Origin: Pseudomonas sp. BMS12
GTDB taxonomy: Bacteria; Pseudomonadota; Gammaproteobacteria; Pseudomonadales; Pseudomonadaceae
NCBI RefSeq assembly: GCF_001592875.1
Contig: NZ_LSOF01000005.1
Span: 432,793-496,792 of the forward strand
Reading direction: 5' to 3'
Length of the DNA stretch: 64,000 bases
Each line of letters opens with the position of its first letter. The first letter of the stretch is position 1. The position numbers were made by a program, and so were the translations under genes. Below the pieces are notes generated by a model. It worked only from the letters and a program-made list of their open reading frames with translations, was not told where the DNA came from and made no database searches. Positions 53,876-62,951 of the stretch are shown piece after piece.

Positions 53876-55102
53876 TTAGGATTGCAACTGGCCCCCATCC
53901 TCCTGGAGTAAGCCAAGCACTGCGTCCATATCACAATACCTTGCCATGTATTCGAGCATTTCTATCGACCGAATCTCATGAGAGACGTAATTAATTAAAA
54001 AATACTGAGACTCAGTCCAGCCAGGATGTGGAACGGACTCTGCTAAGCGAACCTGATGCACAGTTCCACCGTACAACTTCAGCACCATGACAATCATTGT
54101 CATACCTCTAGGGTCCGGAGAGGCTGCGATCATTAGTGCATGGTGCGATGCAGGGGGAGTACCCAGCAACTGAACAATTCGCTGATTCTCCGTATGCGTC
54201 CACGGTAAATGCGGCTCGTCCGAAAGGATAGATTTTTTCACACTTTCAAATCCTGGGTGGCGCACGTAATCAGAACCTTTCAAATATGCAAGAAAATTTA
54301 TGCCTATCTTTGCAATTGCTCTATCTGCCATCCCTAAATTCACAGAAGTCTCAACCTGAACCAGCGGCTGCTCAACCACAGATTCCGCCCACTCGCCAGG
54401 ACTACTGTATTTCTTGAAGTAAGCCCTAATAAATTCCAGTGAAGGCAATAATGAGTCTTCTACAGATGTCTTATATGTCAGGGTATTGGACTTCGTGCGA
54501 TAAAATCTATTCTCGATCTCTTTCCCCTGCTCTGCGAATTGCACCCATAGCCCCTTCTTCGGTGCTTTCCCTACCCTAATCGAAGGCCCTATTGCATAGC
54601 TTTCGCCTACTGCTCGTACTATCGAAACTTCAAATGAGGCTTCACCATCCCCTTTCACCTTCCTAATTAAATTAAATTCCTCGCTCTCAATCAGGCTGCG
54701 CAATTCGGCTAGGAAGCCCAGTAATGAATCACCATTACCGGCGGTTAGATTGGCCGTTTTTCCAGCTATGTGGAGTTGCGGAAGGATAATAGATTTAAAC
54801 CCACCTCCTATATACGCCTCTAAAAGACGACCATCCTCTCCAACAATATAAGTTGCGTTCGTCGTTAACGTTGGCTCTTTAGTCTGCCTCCCTCGATTTC
54901 GGCCTGACGGCTGCATTCCAATCCTGGCCAAAGCCGTTGGAGATTTCTGCATCAACTCCGTCTCTAGCTTTGAGAAAAGCGTGTTGCAAACGGCACAGAC
55001 TGTTTTTTCAAGAATATATCTCGAATCATCACCGCCAAGCCCTGCGGGGAAGACATGCTCCCCATTGAACTCCCTTTCATGATCGCAATATATGCACTTC
55101 AC
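53876..55102 (-). CDS. HNH-type endonuclease (HNH_5-like)
   Basis: The 408-residue product begins with a zinc-bound HNH-like core: Cys3 and Cys6 (CIYC), Glu15-His16 (EHVFPAGLGGDD) and Cys36, Cys39, Asn40 (VCAVCN). The rest (about 350 residues) has no family I recognise. HNH_5 proteins are often encoded in accessory regions and some are anti-phage effectors; here that is inference. Base composition is lower in GC than in flanking genes. A UUCG-loop hairpin lies 25 bases upstream of the ATG. Confidence 0.75.
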   Translation of the reverse strand: MKCIYCDHEREFNGEHVFPAGLGGDDSRYILEKTVCAVCNTLFSKLETELMQKSPTALARIGMQPSGRNRGRQTKEPTLTTNATYIVGEDGRLLEAYIGGGFKSIILPQLHIAGKTANLTAGNGDSLLGFLAELRSLIESEEFNLIRKVKGDGEASFEVSIVRAVGESYAIGPSIRVGKAPKKGLWVQFAEQGKEIENRFYRTKSNTLTYKTSVEDSLLPSLEFIRAYFKKYSSPGEWAESVVEQPLVQVETSVNLGMADRAIAKIGINFLAYLKGSDYVRHPGFESVKKSILSDEPHLPWTHTENQRIVQLLGTPPASHHALMIAASPDPRGMTMIVMVLKLYGGTVHQVRLAESVPHPGWTESQYFLINYVSHEIRSIEMLEYMARYCDMDAVLGLLQEDGGQLQS

Positions 55103-55126
55103 AACTTCCCCCAGAAAATACTCAAA

Positions 55127-55142
55127 GGGCGCCGAAGCGCCC
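55127..55142 (-). terminator. UUCG-loop hairpin (possible terminator or leader hairpin)
   Basis: On the minus strand GGGCGC-TTCG-GCGCCC is followed by TTTGAGTATTTT. It lies between the LysR gene end and the HNH gene start, so it could end LysR transcripts, but it is so near the HNH ATG that it could also be in its leader. Confidence 0.5.
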
Positions 55143-55175
55143 TTGATATTTATGCAGTTGAAAACTCCTTTAATT

Positions 55176-55206
55176 GATCGTTCCCACGTTCTGCGTGGGA
55201 ACGATC
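55176..55206. repeat. Perfect 13-base inverted repeat
   Basis: GATCGTTCCCACG and its exact reverse complement flank a TTCTG loop. This palindrome type is familiar from Pseudomonas intergenic regions; here it sits between the LysR and HNH genes. Confidence 0.75.
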
Positions 55207-55240
55207 AGACCTGACTCAGATTCTCTCATACGCATTTGAA

Positions 55241-55256
55241 GTCCGCTTTTGGCCGA
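55241..55256 (-). repeat. Short motif copy 3, inverted
   Basis: The reverse complement reads TCGGCCAAAAGCGGAC, matching the core of copies at 52313 and 53627. It lies at the right side of the accessory stretch. Confidence 0.5.
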
Positions 55257-55344
55257 AAGCAGTCCCCCAAAAATTCAAAACTGTTCAAGCAACGCCTTAT
55301 CACCTACCCGCGCCGTACACAGTTCAAATACCGCGCGGCGCATG

Positions 55345-56232
55345 CTATGCCATCAGCGCCACCACCCAATCGATAAACACCCGCAGCTTGGCGCTGACGT
55401 GCCGATTGGGTGGGTAGGCCAGGTAGAGCGGCATGGGGTCCAGCTGCCAGTCCTTGAACAGCGGCACCAGCGCGCCGCTGGCACGATGGGGTTTGGCCAT
55501 GTATTCCGGCAGCCAGAGGATGCCCAGCCCCGCGAGGCCGGCAGCGAGGTAGGCGTTGCCGTCATCCACCGCCAGCGCCGGGCGGCCCAGCAGGCCGATG
55601 CGTTCCTCGCCGCGCTGCATGACGCCGGCAAAAGCCTTGCGACTGCGCGCACCGAGGAAGCTGACGATAGCGTGCTCCGCCAGCTCGCTCGGGTGTGCAG
55701 GGGTTCCGGTGCGCGCCAGGTAGTCGGGCGATGCGTACACGCCTATCTGCAGATCACCCAGGTGCCTGGCCATCAATGACTGATCGGTGATTGTGCCGCC
55801 GCGTACCACGCAGTCCACGTTGTCGCCGATCAGGTCGACATAGCGGTCGCTGACACCCAGATCGAGCTGGATTTCGGGGTAGCGCTGGTGAAATGCAGGC
55901 AGCGCCGGGATTAGGATCATGCTGGCAAATGGGCTGGGCACGTCCACCCGCAGCCTGCCCCTGGGCACGGCCGAAGCGGCGGACAGGCTGGTTTCGGCAT
56001 CGTCCATATCGGCCAGCAGGCGGATCACCCGCTCGTAATAGGCGGCGCCGTCGGCGGTGACATTGACTTTGCGCGTGGTGCGGTTGAGCAGGCGCACACG
56101 CAGTCGCGCCTCCAGTTGCTGCACCAGCTGGGTGACGCTGGTCTTGCTCATGTGCAGGGTGTCGGCGGCCTTGGTGAAGCTGCCGGTTTCCACCACGCGG
56201 GCGAATGCCTGCATCGCATCGAAACGATCCAT
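55345..56232 (-). CDS. LysR-family transcriptional regulator
   Basis: The 295-residue product has the CrgA/AaeR-like N-terminus (MDRFDAMQAFARVVETGSF) and a substrate-binding domain. It is divergent from the RidA-family gene at 56371, with about 138 bases between, so control of that gene is likely. Confidence 0.88.
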   Translation of the reverse strand: MDRFDAMQAFARVVETGSFTKAADTLHMSKTSVTQLVQQLEARLRVRLLNRTTRKVNVTADGAAYYERVIRLLADMDDAETSLSAASAVPRGRLRVDVPSPFASMILIPALPAFHQRYPEIQLDLGVSDRYVDLIGDNVDCVVRGGTITDQSLMARHLGDLQIGVYASPDYLARTGTPAHPSELAEHAIVSFLGARSRKAFAGVMQRGEERIGLLGRPALAVDDGNAYLAAGLAGLGILWLPEYMAKPHRASGALVPLFKDWQLDPMPLYLAYPPNRHVSAKLRVFIDWVVALMA

Positions 56233-56370
56233 CGCGCCTCCGGACTGATCGGGATTGTTTGGATTCTACAAACAGTGCTGAACAGTGTTGCTCGTTTATC
56301 GCCACCCACCGGCTTTTTACAGTGACTCCATCGTAAACAACCGGCCGCAATGGCCACGATGGAGCATGCA

Positions 56371-56766
56371 ATGACCCGTAAACGTGATGTGGTATTCCCA
56401 CCCAACCGCCATGCGCTGTACGAGCTGCATCGGTACTCGCCGGCGATTCGCTCCAACGGCTTTCTGTTCGTGTCCGGCCAGGTTTGCAGCCGCAAGGATG
56501 GTTCGCCCGAGCCGGACCTGAGCGCGCAAGTACGCCTTACCTTTGCCAATCTCAATACGATCCTGGCCGAGGCAGGCTGCAGTTTCGATGATGTGGTCGA
56601 CACGACCATCTTCATGGTCAACCCGGACTCGAAATTCGAGACCATCTGGGAAGTAGCCGCCGAGTACTGGGGCGAAGCGCCATACCCGACGGTGACCGCT
56701 ATCGGCGTGACCTGGCTGTCTGGCTTCGACTTCGAGATCAAGGTGATCGCCCGGCTGCCGCAATAG
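56371..56766 (+). CDS. RidA-family (YjgF/UK114) protein
   Basis: The 131-residue product has the RidA fold signature with GFLFVSGQV, then 'NLNTILAEAGCSFDDVVDTTIFMVN' as the core. RidA proteins remove reactive imine/enamine intermediates; this branch has not been given a specific substrate. The start at 56371 has GGAG six bases before it; two in-frame ATGs upstream do not. Confidence 0.88.
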   Translation: MTRKRDVVFPPNRHALYELHRYSPAIRSNGFLFVSGQVCSRKDGSPEPDLSAQVRLTFANLNTILAEAGCSFDDVVDTTIFMVNPDSKFETIWEVAAEYWGEAPYPTVTAIGVTWLSGFDFEIKVIARLPQ

Positions 56767-56871
56767 CCCGGGGCCTCTGGGCCGATGACTGACGCGGCGC
56801 ACAGATCAGCGCAGGGCTATGCCGGTGGCTAGGCTTTGTCCCGCTGAGTGTTGTCGCTGTAACACTGCTTT

Positions 56872-56938
56872 TGTGGGAGCGGCTTTAGCCGCGAAAAACC
56901 TAGGCAACTTCTCTTCGCGGCTAAAGCCGCTCCCACAT
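56872..56938. repeat. REP pair (REPIN-like)
   Basis: GTGGGAGCGGCTTTAGCCGC and its near-exact inverse GCGGCTAAAGCCGCTCCCAC flank about 27 bases including a CCTAGG. This is the best-kept copy of the family in the window. Confidence 0.85.
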
Positions 56939-56961
56939 GCAGCAAAAAGTAACGGGCAGGC

Positions 56962-57531
56962 CTATTCGGGCTGCGGGCCGATGGGGAAGAACTGGCCGCC
57001 GCTCCACACGCCGAGCCAGAGCTGGCCGTCGATCTCCCGCTCCACCGCCATGTCGACCAGTTGGTAGAACACATTGCGGTGCACCAGCGCCTCCAGGTTG
57101 CTGCGCACATGCAGGTAGGGCGACGGCTCCTGGGTCTCGGGATCGAGCTCCACGCGCAGTGGATGCTCGGTGCCGGCCTCGACTTCATCCTCGACATTGG
57201 TGGTGAAGCGCAGCACCTGCGCCTCGCCCTCGCCGCTCACCTGCAGGCTCACGGCCACGAAGGGCGCGTCGTCGACGATGATGCCGACCTTCTCCACCGG
57301 GGTGATGAGGAAATACTTGTCGTCGTCGCGGCGGATGATGGTGGAGAACAGCTTGACCATCGGCTTGCGCCCGATCGGCGTGCCCAGGTAATACCAGGTG
57401 CCATCGCGGGCGATGCGCATGTCGATGTCGCCGCAGAAGTCGGGGTTCCACAGATGCACCGGAGGCAGGCCCTTGCCTTCGCTCTTGGGAATCTGTGCCA
57501 ACAGGCCGCCGGCCTTGTCTGCATCGCTCAT
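56962..57531 (-). CDS. DUF1285 family protein
   Basis: The 189-residue product matches the DUF1285 layout: '[21 protein letters not shown]' near residue 33 and '[14 protein letters not shown]' in the middle. The family fold resembles split barrels; no function is known. It precedes the DUF4823 lipoprotein gene with about 24 bases between, so the two may be one operon with the lipoprotein gene first. Confidence 0.87.
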   Translation of the reverse strand: MSDADKAGGLLAQIPKSEGKGLPPVHLWNPDFCGDIDMRIARDGTWYYLGTPIGRKPMVKLFSTIIRRDDDKYFLITPVEKVGIIVDDAPFVAVSLQVSGEGEAQVLRFTTNVEDEVEAGTEHPLRVELDPETQEPSPYLHVRSNLEALVHRNVFYQLVDMAVEREIDGQLWLGVWSGGQFFPIGPQPE

Positions 57532-57555
57532 CGTTTTCTCCTTTTTGCCCGGCGC

Positions 57556-58161
57556 CTAGCGCTCGCTCACCCCGAGCAGGGTACGGGCATATTGCTCGAA
57601 GGGCGCGCGCAGCTGGTCGGCGGGCTGGTTGTCATACAGTGTCAGAAAGCCGCCACGATTGCGGATGCGTGCAGTATCCACCAGGTAGCGGGTGCTGATC
57701 TCGATCAGCATCAGCTGGACTACCCCGGTATCAACGCCAAGCCGATCCAGGGCCTCCTCGTCCTCCCACTCCTCCACCGTACCGATACGGTCGTCGGCGC
57801 CGGCAAAGCGCGTGTACAGCAGGTAGTGGGCGCCGGCCTCCCGAGCCGCGCTCATGGCCTGATCCAGCCCGAGCGGGTGCGGCGAACGGCGCACCAGGGG
57901 GAAATACTCGACGAAGGCCTTGAACGCCTCGTCCGCCACCACGTTGGGGCGTGGCTTGGCGCCGCCGGGCGGGGTGTAGTGGGCCTGGGCGATGAATACG
58001 AAGGAGTCGGCCTGCAAACGCCAGGAGGCGGAGCGGCGCGTCTCGCTGTGGTCCAGCACACCGACGTCCCGCAGTTGGTATTCGGCGCCGGCGGCCAGGT
58101 CGCTGGTCTTCATGCAGCCACCGAGTGCGCCCAGCACCAGCAGCAGAATCAAGCTACGCAT
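57556..58161 (-). CDS. DUF4823 lipoprotein
   Basis: The 201-residue product has a lipoprotein signal ending ALGGC (Cys16). The mature part matches DUF4823 (for instance 'EAGAHYLLYTRFAGADDRIG'). Function unknown; it is probably outer-membrane anchored. Confidence 0.85.
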   Translation of the reverse strand: MRSLILLLVLGALGGCMKTSDLAAGAEYQLRDVGVLDHSETRRSASWRLQADSFVFIAQAHYTPPGGAKPRPNVVADEAFKAFVEYFPLVRRSPHPLGLDQAMSAAREAGAHYLLYTRFAGADDRIGTVEEWEDEEALDRLGVDTGVVQLMLIEISTRYLVDTARIRNRGGFLTLYDNQPADQLRAPFEQYARTLLGVSER

Positions 58162-58239
58162 TGCAGTTCCTCCCGTGCCGGTGACGGAAAACCGGCGGAT
58201 GGGTAGTCATAGCAGCTTCCGCGCCAACCCTGGAGACGG

Positions 58240-59133
58240 TCAAAGACCGCGCTGCCACTCCTGGCGCAGCTGCGCGCTTTGCGGGCGCTCGATGGCCTGG
58301 CGCACCTGGGCCAGCAGGCGCGCTTTGTCCGCGCCCAGGTTGCCCTTGAGCACCAGGTAGTTGGAGGCATGGTCGCTGCGGAACACCGTGTCTTTAAGCT
58401 CCAGCCCCTGCAGCAGGCGCTCCACTTCCAGGAACAGGGATTGCTGGTCGAGTGGCTGGAAGCCCTCGAACCCTTCGCGAAGGCGTGCCTCACCCTGAGG
58501 GAAACTGACCACCAGGGTGGACAGGAACTCCGGCTGCGCGGCGTTCATTAGCCGCGCCGAGTTGTCCGCATGCTGCTCGCTCAGGGCGGTGCCGCCGAGG
58601 CCGTTGAGGATCATCACCGAGCGACTGATCCCCGCCTCGCCAAGTTTTTCCAGGGCACTGAGGCTGGACTCGTAGGTCTCGCCCTTGTTGACCCGCGCCA
58701 GCACCTCGTCATCGCCGGACTCGCAACCGACATAGGCCATGCGCAGGCCGGCGTCAGCCAGTTCCTGGAGCTCGGCCACCGACTTCTTGCGCAGGTTGCG
58801 CGGCAGGCAGTAGCTGGAGACCCGTTGCACCTCCGGCAGGTGTTCGCGGATGGCCTGGAGAATGTTCAGCAGGCGCCGCGTCGGCAGCACCAGGGCGTCG
58901 CCATCGGCGAGGAACACCCGCTGCACGATCAGCCGCTCGCCGGCGCGGCGGATTTCCTCCAGTACCTGCGCCTCGTCACGAGCGCGAAACTTCTTCTGCG
59001 GCTGGGTGTACATCTCGCAGAACGTACAGTGGTTCCAGGAGCAGCCGTTGGTCACCGGCAGGATCAGCGAGTGGGCTTCGCTCGGTGGTCGGAATACCGG
59101 CTCGATATAGGCAATAGGGAATTCGGCAGACAT
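58240..59133 (-). CDS. Radical SAM protein
   Basis: The 297-residue product has a 4Fe-4S cluster site Cys31-x4-Cys36-x2-Cys39 (CSWNHCTFC), a spacing wider than the common C-x3-C-x2-C but known for this family. Its product is unknown. It lies 29 bases after moaA on the same strand, and the two may be cotranscribed. Confidence 0.87.
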   Translation of the reverse strand: MSAEFPIAYIEPVFRPPSEAHSLILPVTNGCSWNHCTFCEMYTQPQKKFRARDEAQVLEEIRRAGERLIVQRVFLADGDALVLPTRRLLNILQAIREHLPEVQRVSSYCLPRNLRKKSVAELQELADAGLRMAYVGCESGDDEVLARVNKGETYESSLSALEKLGEAGISRSVMILNGLGGTALSEQHADNSARLMNAAQPEFLSTLVVSFPQGEARLREGFEGFQPLDQQSLFLEVERLLQGLELKDTVFRSDHASNYLVLKGNLGADKARLLAQVRQAIERPQSAQLRQEWQRGL

Positions 59134-59161
59134 GGATTCGTGCTGGCTTCGGGGCGGCGTA

Positions 59162-60130
59162 TCAGCCGCCGATGATTTTCATGATGGTGACGCCGCCGGC
59201 GAAGGCCAGATCCTGCTTGTCCGCCAGGGCGCGTACCAGCAGGCGTTGCAGGGCCGGCAGCGCCTGATGGCGAGGCTTGTCGAGCAGGTCACCGACATAG
59301 TGACGGTTACTCGACGACAGGCAGCCATGCAGCCAGCCCGTGGAGGACATGCGCAGGCGCGAACAGGTGCGGCAGAAGGGCACGCTCTCGTTGGCGATCA
59401 CGCCGAAGAAGCCGTGCCCGGGAATCTCGTAACGCAGCGCAGTGGCATCTACCGGGGCTGCCGCCTGCACGTATTCGTAGCGGCTGGCGACCGCTTCCAG
59501 CAGCTCTGGCATGCCGTAGAACTGCTGCTGGAAACTCGCGCCATCGCGCGCCAGGTGGCCCATGCGCATCAGTTCGATGAAGCGCAGCTCGTAGCCACGC
59601 TCCAGACAGTAGTCGAGCATCGGCAGCACCTGCTCATGGTTCTGCCCACGCAGCGGCACCATGTTGATCTTGATCTTCAAGCCGGCCGCCCGCGCCTCTT
59701 CCAGGCCCTGCAACACGGTCGGCAGATCGCCGCCACGGGCAATGCGGCGGAAGGCTTCGGGGTCAAGGGTGTCGAGGGACACATTGATGCGCTGCAGCCC
59801 GCATTCGAGCAGCAGCGGCAGTTTGCGCGAGAGCAGTTGGCCGTTGCTGGTCAGGCTGATGTCAGCCAGGCCCAACTGGGATACTTCGCGCAGGAAATGA
59901 TCGAGCTTGGGGCTGACCAGCGGTTCGCCGCCGGTGATGCGCAGGCGTTCGATGCCGGCGGCTTCGATCAGGTAGGCCACGCCACGCACCATGGCCGCGG
60001 CGGACAACTCGTCCTGCGCCGCCACCAGGCGCTTGCCGTCCGGTACGCAGTACGTGCAGGCGTAGTTGCAGGCAGCGGTCAGGCTGACACGCAGGTTGCG
60101 AAAGCGTCTGCCCTGACGGTCAACGATCAT
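59162..60130 (-). CDS. moaA: GTP 3',8-cyclase MoaA
   Basis: The 322-residue product carries out the first step of molybdopterin synthesis. Both iron-sulfur sites are present: Cys21-x3-Cys25-x2-Cys28 and Cys253-x2-Cys256-x13-Cys270, and the C-terminus ends in the needed Gly-Gly. Other moa genes are not in the window. Confidence 0.94.
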   Translation of the reverse strand: MIVDRQGRRFRNLRVSLTAACNYACTYCVPDGKRLVAAQDELSAAAMVRGVAYLIEAAGIERLRITGGEPLVSPKLDHFLREVSQLGLADISLTSNGQLLSRKLPLLLECGLQRINVSLDTLDPEAFRRIARGGDLPTVLQGLEEARAAGLKIKINMVPLRGQNHEQVLPMLDYCLERGYELRFIELMRMGHLARDGASFQQQFYGMPELLEAVASRYEYVQAAAPVDATALRYEIPGHGFFGVIANESVPFCRTCSRLRMSSTGWLHGCLSSSNRHYVGDLLDKPRHQALPALQRLLVRALADKQDLAFAGGVTIMKIIGG

Positions 60131-60214
60131 GAAGCGACTCCGAAGCGACTATTCCCGGAGTATATGCCCGCCGCCGCTGCCACCATGTGCTTCATTGGCG
60201 GGCTGAATACCATC

Positions 60215-60853
60215 TCAGGCGCCTGGCGCCTCACCATCGCGCTTGCGCTTGTTGCCCATGCGCACGCCAATGTCCATGAGGAACTGGAAGAAGCCGTCCT
60301 GATCCTCCAGCACACTGCTCCAGAACGGCGAGTGGTACAGGGCCACGGCCCCGTGCACCAGTGCCCAGGCGGCGCAGTAGTGGAAATACGGCGGCACGTT
60401 CTCCAGCTTGCCCTCTTCGATGCGGCCCTTGATCAGCAGGGTCAGACGTTCGAAGTTGGAGGCGCGGATCTTGTGCAGCTGCTCGATCATCTCCGGCACC
60501 TGATTGCCCTTGACCACCTTCTCTTCCAGGCGGTCGAACAGACGATAGCGCTGCGGATCACGCATGCGAAACTCGAAGTAGGCGCGCGACAGCGCTTCCT
60601 TGTCGCGGGCCACGTCTTCGGAGTGGAACAACGAGTTGAGGTCGCGCTCGTAGTCCAGCATCAGGCGCAGGTAGACCTCGGCCTTGGACTTGAAGTGCTT
60701 GTAGATGGTGCCTTTGCCGATTCCGACTGCGTCGGCGATCATCTCGACAGTAACGCTGTCTTCACCCTGTTCAAGGAAGAGCTTGAGCGCGGTATCGAGA
60801 ATTTCCTGTTCACGACGGCGGAATTCACGGACTTTGCGAGGTTCTTTGTTCAT
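60215..60853 (-). CDS. TetR-family transcriptional regulator
   Basis: The 212-residue product has the TetR N-terminal helix-turn-helix with 'VTVEMIADAVGIGKGTIYKHFKSKAE' as the recognition region. It is divergent from the aminotransferase gene starting at 60891, with 37 bases between, so autoregulation and control of that gene are likely. Confidence 0.9.
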   Translation of the reverse strand: MNKEPRKVREFRRREQEILDTALKLFLEQGEDSVTVEMIADAVGIGKGTIYKHFKSKAEVYLRLMLDYERDLNSLFHSEDVARDKEALSRAYFEFRMRDPQRYRLFDRLEEKVVKGNQVPEMIEQLHKIRASNFERLTLLIKGRIEEGKLENVPPYFHYCAAWALVHGAVALYHSPFWSSVLEDQDGFFQFLMDIGVRMGNKRKRDGEAPGA

Positions 60854-60890
60854 AAAGTGACTACAGGATGAAAAATCGAGGGGCGATATT

Positions 60891-62063
60891 ATGCCTATTC
60901 AGTCCGGAAATGCACGGATCATCGACCCAATGATCACAATAAGCGACGAATTCCCTCTAGAGTCGGATATCTGCTACCTCAACCACGCGGCAGTGGCGCC
61001 CTGGCCTCGCCGGGCCAGCGAAGCCGTGGCGGCCTTCGCCCGGGAAAACTCGACGCTCGGCGCCCGCGATTACCCGCAGTGGCTGCAGGTCGAACGGCGT
61101 TTGCGCGAGCGCCTCGCGCGCCTGCTCAACGCCCCCACCACGGCAGATATCGCCCTGGTCAAGAACACCTCGGAAGCCCTGTCCTTCGTCGCCTTCGGCC
61201 TGCACTGGCGTGCCGGCGACCAGGTCGTCATCAGCGACGAGGAGTTCCCTTCCAACCGTGTCGTCTGGGAAGCCCTGCAACCTCAGGGTGTCGAGGTCAT
61301 TCAGGTCAGCCTCGCCGGCGCCGACCCGGAAGGCGCGCTGCTGGCGGCCTGCGGCCCGCGCACCCGCTTGCTGGCGATCAGCGCCGTGCAGTACGCCAGC
61401 GGCCTGCGTCTGGATCTGGTGCGCCTCGGTGCCGGCTGCCAGCAGCGCGGCGTGCTGCTGTGCGTCGACGCCATCCAGCAGCTTGGCGCCCTGCCCTTCG
61501 ACGCCCAGGCCTGCAACTGCGCGTTCGCCATGGCCGACGGGCACAAATGGATGCTCGGCCCGGAAGGCCTCGGGGTGTTCTATTGCCGCAGCGATCTGCG
61601 CGAGCAACTGGCCCTGCACGAATACGGCTGGCACATGCTGGAACACGCGGGCGACTACGACCGCACGCAATGGCAACCCGCACGCAGCGCCCGCCGCTTT
61701 GAGTGCGGCAGCCCGAACATGCTCGGAGCCATGGCGCTCGAAGCCAGCCTGACGCTGCTTGAAGAAGTCGGCATGGCGCAAGTCGCGACCCGGATTGAGG
61801 AACGCATGCTGCAGTTGCAGGAAGGCCTGCAGCGATTCGCCGGAATGCAGCTGCACAGCCCGCTGAACCCAGCACGCCGGGCCGGCATTATCACCTTCAG
61901 CCTGGCGGGCTGGGATAACCAGCGCCTGTTCACTCAACTCAGGGAGCGCCAGGTGATCTGCGCACAGCGGGGCAAAGGTGTGCGCTTCTCCCCACATTTC
62001 TACACCGAACCTGCAGTGATCGAGCAAACCCTGGCCGTACTAGGCCAGTTGCAGCAAGGCTGA
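60891..62063 (+). CDS. Class V aminotransferase (PLP-dependent)
   Basis: The 390-residue product has a class V fold, with the PLP-binding lysine Lys219 in ADGHKWMLGP. Members range from cysteine desulfurases to kynureninases and isopenicillin epimerases; no clear subclass is seen, and there is no loop cysteine signature of desulfurases. AGGGG lies eight bases before the ATG. Divergent from the TetR gene. Confidence 0.88.
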   Translation: MPIQSGNARIIDPMITISDEFPLESDICYLNHAAVAPWPRRASEAVAAFARENSTLGARDYPQWLQVERRLRERLARLLNAPTTADIALVKNTSEALSFVAFGLHWRAGDQVVISDEEFPSNRVVWEALQPQGVEVIQVSLAGADPEGALLAACGPRTRLLAISAVQYASGLRLDLVRLGAGCQQRGVLLCVDAIQQLGALPFDAQACNCAFAMADGHKWMLGPEGLGVFYCRSDLREQLALHEYGWHMLEHAGDYDRTQWQPARSARRFECGSPNMLGAMALEASLTLLEEVGMAQVATRIEERMLQLQEGLQRFAGMQLHSPLNPARRAGIITFSLAGWDNQRLFTQLRERQVICAQRGKGVRFSPHFYTEPAVIEQTLAVLGQLQQG

Positions 62064-62194
62064 GTGCTCAGCAGGCGCCAGGGTATTCCAAATACGTTTA
62101 AGAAAGCGTCGCAACCAATCTGGACGATGGGGAATCCTGGCCAATACTTGAGATTACTGGTGCGCGGCATCTCCCCCCAAGTGCCCCGCCAGCC

Positions 62195-62225
62195 AAGGTA
62201 CCGTGGACCGCGTACCTTGTTTTTA
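62195..62225 (+). terminator. Rho-independent terminator candidate
   Basis: AAGGTAC and GTACCTT form a seven-base stem around a ten-base loop, followed by GTTTTT. It lies 132 bases after the aminotransferase gene and could end its transcript. Confidence 0.55.
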
Positions 62226-62240
62226 CTCCTAATGGTCTTG

Positions 62241-62275
62241 ACCCGGATTCATCCCCCAGAACCCGGGTTTTTTTT
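62241..62275 (+). terminator. Second terminator candidate
   Basis: ACCCGG and CCGGGT pair across a 16-base loop, followed by a run of eight T. It lies just after the first candidate and would act as a back-up. Confidence 0.45.
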
Positions 62276-62705
62276 GCCCGCAGTTTGCCCTCAAATTGAG
62301 CATGCCGATGAAGGTAGCCGCTCGGTTGTTTGGCATGGTGTTACGGGTAGCCATCCACTGGTTTCCCGTGCCGCCATAGGCCTTAGAAACGCCCACCGTG
62401 CCCTTGAGACCCGAATCAGACTGCGAGGCAGAACCTAATCGACTCACCCAGGGCAGCCCGACTCCACTGACCGGCCTTCAGGCCTTTGTGACGAAGTTCT
62501 TTTTACGTCATAGCCGTAAGAAAAGGCTTACATGCAGAAAGTCGCTTTGGCCCTTTATCATCGACGCACAGCCACATAACTTACCGCCCGCACGGGACTT
62601 GGCTCAGCCCACGAGCCCAGATGAAAAAACCGGCATCCGTCTTAAGCAAGGAAGCTTCCGCGCTGGCGCGAAAATATCCCTGAAGTCATTTCCAAGGATG
62701 GAAAT
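62276..62705. other. 430-base gap, no clear gene
   Basis: Short frames on both strands exist but none has a ribosome-binding site or a protein-like pattern I trust. The stretch ends in the leader of the next lipoprotein gene. Confidence 0.4.
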
Positions 62706-62951
62706 ATGCACCCTCAAGCTTTGACGCTATCCGCAGTAATTATCCTAACTGCCAGTCTGACTGGCTGCCTCGACGAAAAACCCCCTGAACCAACAGCCGA
62801 GAACTGCTCTCCCGGAACATACGAGAAGCACTTGGCGGCGTTATCTAACGACTCCAGCAGGGACGAATTCACTGTCGCGTGCAAAGGTTATCTAAAGGCT
62901 CAAAAAATGACTGAATGGAAATTCAAAAAGAGCCCAGAAGATGCATATTGA
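62706..62951 (+). CDS. Small lipoprotein, unknown
   Basis: The 81-residue product has a lipoprotein signal ending SLTGC (Cys21), two more Cys in the mature part (one possible disulfide), and a charged end (EWKFKKSPEDAY). AAGGATGG lies before the ATG. It resembles EexN/TrbK-type small entry-exclusion lipoproteins only in size and charge. Confidence 0.6.
   Translation: MHPQALTLSAVIILTASLTGCLDEKPPEPTAENCSPGTYEKHLAALSNDSSRDEFTVACKGYLKAQKMTEWKFKKSPEDAY

Noticed and set aside
62064..62438. 124-codon frame after the aminotransferase gene
   Set aside because: It contains both terminator candidates, has no ribosome-binding site and no protein-like pattern.
62229..62447. 72-codon minus-strand frame reading GTVGVSKAYGGTGNQW
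   Set aside because: Looks somewhat protein-like and could be a relic, but no start signal or family is evident.
62398..62724. 108-codon frame before the small lipoprotein gene
   Set aside because: It overlaps the leader and start of a better lipoprotein frame and has no recognisable features.
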